A stretch of DNA of 42,032 nt. Source: Bacteroidales bacterium (lineage in GTDB: Bacteria > Bacteroidota > Bacteroidia > Bacteroidales > UBA1715). Every line of letters starts with the position of its first letter. The first letter of the stretch is position 1. The notes beneath the pieces are model-generated. The model was not told where the DNA came from and did no database searches. It worked only from the letters and a program-made list of their open reading frames with translations. This document shows, piece after piece, positions 16,976 through 23,883 of the stretch. The position numbers and the translations under genes were made by a program. The stretch is taken from the NCBI GenBank assembly GCA_012519815.1, contig JAAYPM010000033.1:1-42032 (forward strand). Direction: 5' to 3'.

Positions 16976-18070
16976 ATGACTACCATTAATCAATTCAAAC
17001 CAGATATTGTTTTTCACCCAGGTGAAACTTTAGCTGAAAAGTTACGCGAACTAACAATGGGTCCAAAGGAGTTTGCTGTCCGAACAGGAAAACCCGAAAA
17101 AACAATTATTGCAATAATAAAAGGTGATAGCTCATTAACTTCTGAGATGGCTGTTCTTTTTGAAAGTGTATTAAAAATACCTGCCAACTTTTGGTTAAAG
17201 AAGCAATTTCGTTATGATGAGTATAAAGCTCGAGAAAAAAGAGCATTAGCTATTAAAGAAGCAGAAAATTGGGCAAAGCATTTCCCTATTGCCGATATGG
17301 TTAAATTAGGTTGGATTAGTTCGAAATCAAAGTCGGAGGAAAAAATAACAGAACTGCTACATTTTTTTGGCGTAAGCTCTCCTAATGCTTGGGAAGATTA
17401 TTTCTTTAATCAGCAGTTAAAAGTAGCATTTCGAATATCCTTAGCACACACCAAAGAGCCACACGCTATATCTGCTTGGATAAGACAGGGCGAAATACAA
17501 GCAAAAAAGTTACATTGTGGGGCATATTCAGAAGCTAAATTTAAAGAAACGTTGAAAGATATTAAAACCATAATGGCGAAACAACCCGACGATTTTTTTG
17601 AACAATTACAACAATTATGTTTGACTTGTGGGGTAAAAGTAGTTCACACGCCTTGTGTTAAAAAGGCACCTTTAAGTGGTGCTACCCGTTGGATTGGCGA
17701 CAATCCTTTAATTCAATTAACAGGTAGGTATAAAGTAAATGATCGTTTTTGGTTCACTTTTTTTCACGAAGCAGGACATATTATATTGCATGGTAAAAAA
17801 GATATTTTTTTAGAGGAAATTGAATACTCAGAAACAGATTTTCAAAAAGAAGAAGAGGCAAATAATTTTGCTATAGAATGGACATTTTCAAAAGAAGAAG
17901 AAAGGGAGGTATTAAGTACTAACCCTTTAACTATAGAAAACATTCAAAAATTTGCTCAAACGTTTAATACGCATCCAGCATTAATTATCGGTAGATTTCA
18001 CAAAAAAGAATTATTGCATTATGCTGAAGGAAGAGATTTTTTTGTTAAAATAGAATTTTCAGATACCTAA
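16976..18070 (+). CDS. higA: HigA-type antitoxin fused to an ImmA/IrrE-like metallopeptidase domain
   Basis: 364 residues, far longer than a plain HigA (about 100). The N-terminal 80 residues form an Xre/HigA helix-turn-helix (HPGETLAEKLRELTMGPKEFAVRTGKPEKTI, then SEMAVLFESVLKIPANFWL). The C-terminal half contains a zinc-peptidase signature, HEAGH at 264-268, within WFTFFHEAGHIILHG, with conserved acidic residues downstream (EEEANNFAIEW). This matches the ImmA/IrrE (COG2856-like) fold. It is probably an autoregulator that neutralises the upstream HigB. The peptidase domain might turn over a partner or the antitoxin itself, which is inference. Intact frame with no frameshift. Confidence 0.86.
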   Translation: MTTINQFKPDIVFHPGETLAEKLRELTMGPKEFAVRTGKPEKTIIAIIKGDSSLTSEMAVLFESVLKIPANFWLKKQFRYDEYKAREKRALAIKEAENWAKHFPIADMVKLGWISSKSKSEEKITELLHFFGVSSPNAWEDYFFNQQLKVAFRISLAHTKEPHAISAWIRQGEIQAKKLHCGAYSEAKFKETLKDIKTIMAKQPDDFFEQLQQLCLTCGVKVVHTPCVKKAPLSGATRWIGDNPLIQLTGRYKVNDRFWFTFFHEAGHIILHGKKDIFLEEIEYSETDFQKEEEANNFAIEWTFSKEEEREVLSTNPLTIENIQKFAQTFNTHPALIIGRFHKKELLHYAEGRDFFVKIEFSDT

Positions 18071-18077
18071 CCCCTGA

Positions 18078-18101
18078 AATACTCCCCAAAATTAGGACAG
18101 T
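18078..18101. repeat. 24-bp repeat, copy 1 (possible IS end)
   Basis: AATACTCCCCAAAATTA followed by GGACAGT. It recurs at 19762-19785 in the same orientation with a single mismatch (18095 versus 19779). It begins 7 nt after the higA stop codon. The CCCCAAAATTA core resembles terminal repeats of IS elements, but no transposase is present. Confidence 0.75.
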
Positions 18102-18157
18102 GTTTTATTGATTTTTTTATATCAAGACAAAAGAAATAGTACGAGAAATTCCCTATA

Positions 18158-18223
18158 TTTACATTTCAAAATAACATTCAAGATGCCGATTTTATTAAAG
18201 CAGGAGATACAATTAGTTTATAA
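18158..18223 (+). pseudogene. Possible eroded toxin C-terminal tail
   Basis: A plus-strand frame reads FTFQNNIQDADFIKAGDTISL and ends in TAA at 18221-18223, only 2 nt before the ATG of the next gene. It has no start codon. The reading looks protein-like, and the tight spacing to a small membrane protein gene is how toxin and immunity genes are normally arranged. This is a weak call based on a short stretch. Confidence 0.3.
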
Positions 18224-18225
18224 AT

Positions 18226-18732
18226 ATGCTATTCAAAATAGATTTAGAAAATATATCAATAAATAAGAGGATTTGGATGTCTATTAGGAATTTAATAGTA
18301 TATCAACTAATTATTATTTGTTCATTGTTATTTGGATTAATGCTGAATTATGGAAATTTTAATTTATTCTTTGCATTTTTATTATTAGAAATAATATTTA
18401 TGCCCATAATTATTATATTATTTTTTTCAAAAAGAAATTATCTTGTCTATAGTTTAAATTTTGCAAACGACAGTGTTAAAATTAATTATTATTATAGATA
18501 CTTTCATAATAAGTGCATAATAATTAAAATATCGGATTTAAACTATAGGTACTATAAAAGACAATATGGTCAATTCGGAAAATACTGGACATTAGAATTG
18601 TTTAAAAATGGAAAATATATAATTCAAATAACTGAAAAAGATAATATTGGATGGACACAAGAAAAAATCTTGGATATAAAAAATCAATTAGATATTTTAA
18701 AGGTTTTACAAAAAGAATTTACATTTTGGTAG
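18226..18732 (+). CDS. Small membrane protein, possible orphan immunity protein
   Basis: 168 residues with two adjacent hydrophobic helices (about 24-42, LIVYQLIIICSLLFGLMLN, and about 48-68, LFFAFLLLEIIFMPIIIILFF). A soluble, strongly basic and aromatic C-terminal half follows (YYYRYFHNKCIIIKI, YYKRQYGQFGKYW). The gene is even richer in A+T than its surroundings, with many AAT/ATT codons, which suggests acquired DNA. It lies between RHS relics, 2 nt after what may be the tail of a toxin frame, the usual position of an immunity gene for a polymorphic toxin. No family was recognised; immunity is inference from context only. Confidence 0.55.
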   Translation: MLFKIDLENISINKRIWMSIRNLIVYQLIIICSLLFGLMLNYGNFNLFFAFLLLEIIFMPIIIILFFSKRNYLVYSLNFANDSVKINYYYRYFHNKCIIIKISDLNYRYYKRQYGQFGKYWTLELFKNGKYIIQITEKDNIGWTQEKILDIKNQLDILKVLQKEFTFW

Positions 18733-18767
18733 TTTTATACCGATTGTTACGGTAATGTTCTAAATAT

Positions 18768-19031
18768 GTGAAATATGCTCAAGAAACTTATGGTGTTAAT
18801 ATTAAAGTAAGAATATTTACAGACGGAAAAGGAGAAAACCCAATCTTTAACTTTCCTCTGAAAACTCTCCCTCAATGCGAGCCTGTTTATGTAATAGGAT
18901 TTTCTAAAGATAGTTTATTAGCAAAGGTCGTAAGTTATTATGATTACGGAGCAATGAGGGGAGGAAACTTTACGAAAGGTTGGGTTTATGCAAAATGCCT
19001 ACATAAAGAACCCCCACGCAAGAAAATGTAA
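18768..19031 (+). CDS. Hypothetical small protein, SH3-like C-terminal pattern
   Basis: 87 residues from a GTG start; an in-frame stop codon lies 12 nt upstream, so the frame cannot extend far. The C-terminal half (EPVYVIGFSKDSLLAKVVSYYDYG, then TKGWVYAKCLHKEPP) has the alternation and 'GWVYAxxL' strand seen in bacterial SH3-like domains. No signal peptide or membrane segment. The N terminus (YAQETYGVNIKVRIFTDGKGENP) may be the truncated end of a larger ancestral protein. Function unknown. It could be a remnant rather than an expressed gene. Confidence 0.42.
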   Translation: MKYAQETYGVNIKVRIFTDGKGENPIFNFPLKTLPQCEPVYVIGFSKDSLLAKVVSYYDYGAMRGGNFTKGWVYAKCLHKEPPRKKM

Positions 19032-19071
19032 AATGTTTTTAAAAAAAGTATAAATATAAAAACGCACGGTA

Positions 19072-19102
19072 TTGAAAATTAAGATAAGATTTAGTATATT
19101 TA
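19072..19102 (+). promoter_or_regulatory. Likely promoter of the second toxin-antitoxin pair
   Basis: TTG (19072-19074) is followed after 20 nt by TATATTTA (19095-19102), one mismatch from TAnnTTTG. The antitoxin ATG is 12 nt downstream. Confidence 0.5.
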
Positions 19103-19114
19103 CAAAAAAATGCA

Positions 19115-19342
19115 ATGACTACAATAGAGTTAAAACAGTTTTTGTTTCATAGAATAGCTGAAATTAATGATGAATCATTTTTGAATGCATTAAAAACTAT
19201 TGTTGAAACTAAAAGTCAAACAATAACCTTAACTTCGCAACAAAAGAACGAAATTAACGATTCTAAAAAAGACATTGAAAACGGCTTGTATTATACTGAA
19301 AATCAGCTTAATATAAAATACAAAGAATGGGAAAACGCGTAG
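19115..19342 (+). CDS. Putative antitoxin of a RelE/ParE-type pair
   Basis: 75 residues. The sequence is TTIELKQFLFHRIAEINDESFLNALKTIVETK, then TSQQKNEINDSKKDIENG. This is the short helical, acidic pattern common for Bacteroidota antitoxins that pair with RelE/ParE toxins, with a C-terminal part (YTENQLNIKYKEWENA) that would wrap the toxin. It overlaps the toxin gene by 16 nt, so translation is probably coupled. No classical DNA-binding fold was recognised, but the N terminus could dimerise. The antitoxin-first order is the reverse of the higBA pair in the same islet. Confidence 0.75.
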   Translation: MTTIELKQFLFHRIAEINDESFLNALKTIVETKSQTITLTSQQKNEINDSKKDIENGLYYTENQLNIKYKEWENA

Positions 19343-19626
19343 TTATTTGGTCTCATAAAGCAACAATACGGTTATTTGAAATACTTGATTTTTACACAAA
19401 AAGAAATAAAAGTAAATCTTACTCTAAAAAACTTTACGCTAAGTTGCAGAAACAAACAAAATTATTAGTTACCCAACCCGAAATTGGTGTTCTTACTGAT
19501 TTTGAATCAATTAGAGGACTTAATATTGATAATTTTATCTTATTTTACGAAATAACACAAGAAAAAATTATCGTACATTCAATTTGGGATTGCCGACAAA
19601 ATCCTGACACTATAAAGATAAAATAA
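19327..19626 (+). CDS. RelE/ParE-superfamily toxin
   Basis: 99 residues. It starts VVIWSHKATIRLFEILDFYTKRNKSKSYSKKL and ends ILFYEITQEKIIVHSIWDCRQNPDTI. The terminal 'hsiWDcRqnP' strand is a hallmark of Bacteroidota members of the RelE/ParE superfamily. It is a probable type II toxin acting on ribosome-bound mRNA or on gyrase; the sequence does not settle which. The start lies inside the antitoxin gene, and an RHS relic follows directly after the stop codon. Complete frame, so the pair may be functional. Confidence 0.82.
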   Translation: MGKRVVIWSHKATIRLFEILDFYTKRNKSKSYSKKLYAKLQKQTKLLVTQPEIGVLTDFESIRGLNIDNFILFYEITQEKIIVHSIWDCRQNPDTIKIK

Positions 19627-19629
19627 ACC

Positions 19630-19761
19630 TATAATAATATCTACGATGCCATGGGTAACAGAATAGCCAAACACGTAATACCGAAAAACTCCGCTACGCA
19701 CAGCACTTATTATGTGCGAGATGCCCAAGGCAACCTTATGGCTACCTATACTAACGCCTAT
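19630..19761 (+). pseudogene. Decayed RHS/YD-repeat fragment 2
   Basis: The plus-strand frame reads IYDAMGNRIAKHVIPKNSA, then STYYVRDAQGNLMATYTNAYN, a textbook RHS/YD repeat. It has no start codon, begins 3 nt after the upstream toxin's stop codon region, and is cut at 19762 by the second copy of the 24-bp repeat, which supplies a stop codon (TAA at 19777-19779). The first 47 nt from 19648 are identical to RHS fragment 1. Confidence 0.8.
19648..19694. repeat. 47-bp exact repeat within RHS fragment 2
   Basis: Identical to 16461-16507. The two copies lie 3.2 kb apart in direct orientation and bracket both toxin-antitoxin pairs. Confidence 0.9.
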
Positions 19762-19785
19762 AATACTCCCCAAAATTAAGACAGT
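19762..19785. repeat. 24-bp repeat, copy 2 (possible IS end)
   Basis: Same sequence as 18078-18101 apart from one base. It abruptly ends the RHS reading frame, as expected of an insertion junction. A TAnnTTTG match (TATATTTG, 19796-19803) lies 10 nt further on and points outwards. Confidence 0.75.
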
Positions 19786-19863
19786 CAAATAAGAGTATAT
19801 TTGTAATTTAAAAACTGTGAAAAATACTAAAAACTTTTTTATCCCATACCGCCAAAATTACCT

Positions 19864-19871
19864 TACCTTTG
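19864..19871 (+). promoter_or_regulatory. Candidate -7 element for the KilA-N gene
   Basis: TACCTTTG matches TAnnTTTG and lies 75 nt before the ATG at 19947. No TTG at -33 spacing. The 185 nt between the 24-bp repeat and the ATG hold no other recognisable feature. Confidence 0.4.
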
Positions 19872-19946
19872 TAAGTCTTGTAAATAAAAAAAAGTGGTTG
19901 TTAATTAATTGGTTTTTTTAAGCAGTTACACGTTTTTGTAAATATT

Positions 19947-20255
19947 ATGGCGAAAAATAAAAAGATACAAGTGCAAGGTGTTGAAATTATCTTATATGAA
20001 GATAATAGCAATGATTTTATTTCTCTAACAGATATAGCTCGTCATAAAAATCCTACACATACAGATACTATTATTCAGAATTGGATGAGAAATCGAAATA
20101 CAATTGAACTTTTAGGATTTTGGGAAACAATGTATAATAGGCTACTTTCACGCCAAAGATGTCAGAGTTTTTTAGACAAATTAATTTACTACATTACAAT
20201 GGACACATTGGAAAAAAAAGACCCAAGAAACGTAAATCTCTTGAGTCTTAATTAA
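19947..20255 (+). pseudogene. Truncated KilA-N domain protein
   Basis: The first 65 residues (KIQVQGVEIILYEDNSNDFISLTDIARHKNP, then IIQNWMRNRNTIELLGFWETMYN) match the start of KilA-N domain proteins, a DNA-binding module common in phages and mobile islands. Family members normally continue for 150 or more further residues. Here the reading departs from the family after about residue 66 (RLLSRQRCQSFLDK...) and stops at 102, so the C-terminal domain has been lost by deletion or rearrangement. The start and N-terminal domain are intact, so a short DNA-binding peptide could still be made. The stop codon is 24 nt from the ftsZ stop codon on the other strand. Confidence 0.72.
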
Positions 20256-20279
20256 CGCATATATCCGCACTAAAAATTT

Positions 20280-21728
20280 TTAATCAGCATTATGGTCGAG
20301 ATATTTGTTATTATCCGACAAATAAATTCCCTCAGCATTTTCATCTATAGAAAAACGCGAAGGCTTTGAATAATCAGGATTTTCAGAAACTTCCTCCTCA
20401 TCATTTTGAGGATTATTTGCACGTTTTTTTCGTAAATACGCTGGTTCTTTTTCGAATTGCGTTATATCATCCATTTTTCTAACCTTCTCATAATCAAAGG
20501 CAACAGTAGTTTGGTCAGATTGAGGTTCATCGTGCAATTTTCCTTTAAACATACTATCATCATTCATTAATCGAATTTTTTGTTGTGGAACTGCTTGAAT
20601 TGGAGAGTTTTGCTCCCAATTAATTTCCGTTTGAAGTGGTCGAGGTTCATCAACCGCAAGCGTACTTACAATTTTATTTTCGACAATTTGATTTGATGAT
20701 TTTTTTCCTAATTCATTTATTGTAATAGGTGCTTTTGCTTTAAACTCAGGCATACTGTTCATTTCAAAACCAGTAGCAATAAGCGTTACGCCTATTTCGT
20801 CATCAAGTTCTTCATTTTTCACATATCCCCAAATAATATTCACATCGCGTTCGGCTTTTTGAATAATATAATTTGTTACTATAGTAATTTCGTCCATAGT
20901 AATTTCATTTTTACCAGACGTAAAATTCAGCAAAATATTTTTTGCACCTCGAATATCCGCCTTGTTTAGCAAAGGAGAATCGAGCGTTTCCTCAATTGCC
21001 TCAAATGCTCTATTTTCGCCCGAAGCACTTCCCGAAGCCATAATAGACACGCCGCTATCTTTCATTACAGTTCGTACATCTTCAAAATCCACATTAATAA
21101 CACCATTTACGGTAATTATTTCGGCAATACCCTTTGCTGCAATTGTTAACACATCATCAGCTTTTGCAAATGCCTCAGTAATTTTTAGGTTTCCAAATTT
21201 TTCGCGTAATGTTTCATTATTTATAATAAGCATTGAATCCACATTTTGACTTAAAGCCTCAATACCTCTCAACGCATATTCATATCGTTTTCTCCCTTCA
21301 AATTCAAAAGGAATAGTAACAATACCAACAGTAAGCACGCCCAAATTTTTAGAAATATCGGCAATAACCGGAGCGGCACCTGTTCCTGTTCCTCCGCCCA
21401 TTCCCGCAGTTATAAATACCATTTGTGTATCATCAGAAAGTAGTTTTTCCAATTCGGCAGTACTTTCTTTTGCAGCATTTTCGCCCACTTCAGGATTACT
21501 CCCTGCTCCTCGCCCACCAGTTAAGCCATCACCAATTTGCACTTTAACAGGCACAGGACTTTTTTGAAGGTCTTGCACATCGGTATTACACACAATAAAA
21601 TCAACATCTTTAATTCCGAGTTGATACATATGATTGACAGCATTACTGCCGCCACCTCCCACACCAATAACCTTGATTGATGCTGCTTTACGCTGAGGTA
21701 AGTCAAAATTCATTAATTCGTCGGACAT
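20280..21728 (-). CDS. ftsZ: Cell division protein FtsZ
   Basis: FtsZ is the tubulin-like GTPase that forms the division ring. The 482-residue protein has the N-terminal nucleotide motif GVGGGGSNAVNHM (22-34), the tubulin signature GGGTGTG (111-117), the T7 loop region (INVDFEDVRTVM), and a long variable linker from about 330. A conserved C-terminal peptide-like motif (EPAYLRKK) follows, and then about 40 further residues with a strongly acidic end. The position of the PAYLRKK motif well before the C terminus is usual in Bacteroidota. It is the last gene of the dcw cluster, 18 nt after ftsA. Convergent with the KilA-N remnant. Confidence 0.98.
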   Translation of the reverse strand: MSDELMNFDLPQRKAASIKVIGVGGGGSNAVNHMYQLGIKDVDFIVCNTDVQDLQKSPVPVKVQIGDGLTGGRGAGSNPEVGENAAKESTAELEKLLSDDTQMVFITAGMGGGTGTGAAPVIADISKNLGVLTVGIVTIPFEFEGRKRYEYALRGIEALSQNVDSMLIINNETLREKFGNLKITEAFAKADDVLTIAAKGIAEIITVNGVINVDFEDVRTVMKDSGVSIMASGSASGENRAFEAIEETLDSPLLNKADIRGAKNILLNFTSGKNEITMDEITIVTNYIIQKAERDVNIIWGYVKNEELDDEIGVTLIATGFEMNSMPEFKAKAPITINELGKKSSNQIVENKIVSTLAVDEPRPLQTEINWEQNSPIQAVPQQKIRLMNDDSMFKGKLHDEPQSDQTTVAFDYEKVRKMDDITQFEKEPAYLRKKRANNPQNDEEEVSENPDYSKPSRFSIDENAEGIYLSDNNKYLDHNAD

Positions 21729-21746
21729 AATTTATGCGTTTAATAA

Positions 21747-23093
21747 TTAAATTTTTGTATCAGCATAGGTTTCACTATTAAAAAACCGTTCTGCATATTT
21801 TGCTAAAAAACCCTTTTTTTCTTTCGGTGTTTCTTCTAACACTGCCTTTTTTTCTTCAGATTCCAATTGTTCAGATTCGAACTGTTGTTTTGAGTTGTTT
21901 TTTTCGACACACAATTGTGCAGCACGCATAAGCAAGCCAACACTGGTTGCGTATATAGGATTATTAAATTCGGCACGATTCATATAATGCACATAATTTA
22001 TAGGTGTACCGATTTTTGATTCCATTCCAATTTTAAATGAAAGCAATTGTGGTAAATTCTCGAGCAAAGAACCACCACCCGTAACAACAATTCCAGCACC
22101 AAGTTTTTTTGCATAACCCGATGTTTTAATCACAAACAAAGCAGAATCAATAATTTCTTCCATGCGTGATTGTATAATACCACTTAAATGTTTCACAGAA
22201 ATTTCTTTAGGCGGGCGACCATTTATGCCTGGTACACTTACATATGCATTTTCTTTAGCATAATCCTGAATTGTATTTCCATAATCAACTTTTAAACGTT
22301 CAGCATCTTTTAATAGAATTTGGCAACCTTCGCTTATATCGGCTGTTATTGCATTTCCGCCAAAAGGAATAACTTCAGTAAACTGCACAATATTATTATG
22401 ATAAATAGCCACATCAGTTGTACCACCTCCAACATCAATAATTGCAACGCCAATATTTCGTTCCTCATCGGTAAGCGTTGATTTTGCCGAAGCAATTGGC
22501 TCAAGCATAATCTCTTCTACCTCAAGTCCCGCACGTTGAATTGCATTTCGAATATATTTTATTGCTATTCCTTTACCAATAACAATATGAAAATTCGCCT
22601 CAATACGCCGCCCGTTCATACCAATTGGGTCAACCACTTCGTGCTCATTATCAATACGAAACGTTTGGGGAATTGCATGCACAATTTCCTCATCAGCTTC
22701 AAGATTCACATGACGATTATCACGTTTAAGCATTTCTATTTCTTTTTCCTCAATAGGAATATCGGTATTTTCTCTATTAATAAACCAACGGTTTTGTGTA
22801 GAATGAATATGTTTTCCGGCAATACCAACCAGTACGCGTTTATTAAAAAATCCCGCTTCGGCAGTTGCTTTTTCAACAGCAAGTTTAATAGCCTTTACAG
22901 AATTTTCTAAATTAATAACCTCGCCCCGATTAATGCCCATAGAAGGTGCATGTCCTTTACCAAGAACAGTAATTTCACCTTTTTCGTCAACATATCCTGT
23001 TAATGCAACAATTTTTGTTGTTCCAATGTCAATAGCCGAAAATGTTCGACTTTTGTCAATGTTTGTTTGTGTTTTGTTTTCTGTGTACTCCAT
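21747..23093 (-). CDS. ftsA: Cell division protein FtsA
   Basis: FtsA is the actin-fold protein that tethers FtsZ filaments to the membrane. The 448-residue protein shows the phosphate-1 loop AIDIGTTKIVALTG near the N terminus, the SHS2/1C insert, VAIIDVGGGTTDVAIY (phosphate 2), and GIVVTGGGSLLENL (adenosine motif). A C-terminal amphipathic helix (KKGFLAKYAERFF) serves as the membrane anchor. It lies between ftsQ (13-nt gap) and ftsZ (18-nt gap). Confidence 0.97.
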   Translation of the reverse strand: MEYTENKTQTNIDKSRTFSAIDIGTTKIVALTGYVDEKGEITVLGKGHAPSMGINRGEVINLENSVKAIKLAVEKATAEAGFFNKRVLVGIAGKHIHSTQNRWFINRENTDIPIEEKEIEMLKRDNRHVNLEADEEIVHAIPQTFRIDNEHEVVDPIGMNGRRIEANFHIVIGKGIAIKYIRNAIQRAGLEVEEIMLEPIASAKSTLTDEERNIGVAIIDVGGGTTDVAIYHNNIVQFTEVIPFGGNAITADISEGCQILLKDAERLKVDYGNTIQDYAKENAYVSVPGINGRPPKEISVKHLSGIIQSRMEEIIDSALFVIKTSGYAKKLGAGIVVTGGGSLLENLPQLLSFKIGMESKIGTPINYVHYMNRAEFNNPIYATSVGLLMRAAQLCVEKNNSKQQFESEQLESEEKKAVLEETPKEKKGFLAKYAERFFNSETYADTKI

Positions 23094-23106
23094 AATAGTG
23101 CGATAT

Positions 23107-23883
23107 TTAATGTTTTGTACAAATAATTTGATTTTTAAATTTGAGTGAGATTTTATGATATTGTCCCCAATGTTCTCGAGCTTTTTTTGAATGATAAAAC
23201 GCTTTAAGATTTTTACATTTATATTCTAAATTATCAATGTCGGCAATTTCTATAATAGGCGGCCCTACCTTACTTATTAAAAGAAAATCACTTTCGTTTT
23301 TCACATAAATTTGCTCAATAAGAGGATGTAACAAAGAATCATTTTGAATTTTTTGTGCTAATACATATAATTTTTTAAGCAACAATGCTTGATTATCTTT
23401 TTGAAGCAACACATTATATTTATCTCTATATCCATTGGTAATAGCTCCGTTTGCCACAATTGTTCGAGCCGTATAATTTTCAGACAAAGGCATAAGTCGT
23501 CCGTATTCATCAATATAAAAACTATCATACATTGATTCAATTCTAATAATTGGCGTGCGTTGTTCTATATCAATTTTAAGTTGTCCATGCACATCAACAA
23601 ACACATTGCACGAACGAATTAACGGGTGATTTGTAAGTTTTTGTTCAATATCAAAAACCGCAATAGAACGCACATATTTATATTGAATTGAATCTATATA
23701 TTTAGCAATACTATGCTTTACATCATCAACAGTAATAAATTGATGATTATCATCTCCTTGTTGTATATGTATATCAATTCCAGAGCATAGCATAGCACGC
23801 TGTTCATTTCCAGAAAAACTTAAACCAACAATTGCTGCAATCGCAATCAAAACAAACGATATGTATGATAATTTCTGTTTCAT
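23107..23883 (-). CDS. ftsQ: Cell division protein FtsQ
   Basis: 258 residues. A short cytoplasmic N terminus is followed by one transmembrane helix (about 7-24, ISFVLIAIAAIVGLSF) and a periplasmic POTRA-like domain (about 30-110, with TVDDVKHSIAKYI and IEQKLTNHPLIRSCNVFVDVHGQLKIDIEQRTPIIRI). A beta domain follows. This matches the FtsQ/DivIB family, which links FtsA-side and FtsBL-side divisome proteins. Sequence conservation in FtsQ is low, so the call relies on layout and on the position between murC (4-nt overlap) and ftsA. Confidence 0.92.
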   Translation of the reverse strand: MKQKLSYISFVLIAIAAIVGLSFSGNEQRAMLCSGIDIHIQQGDDNHQFITVDDVKHSIAKYIDSIQYKYVRSIAVFDIEQKLTNHPLIRSCNVFVDVHGQLKIDIEQRTPIIRIESMYDSFYIDEYGRLMPLSENYTARTIVANGAITNGYRDKYNVLLQKDNQALLLKKLYVLAQKIQNDSLLHPLIEQIYVKNESDFLLISKVGPPIIEIADIDNLEYKCKNLKAFYHSKKAREHWGQYHKISLKFKNQIICTKH

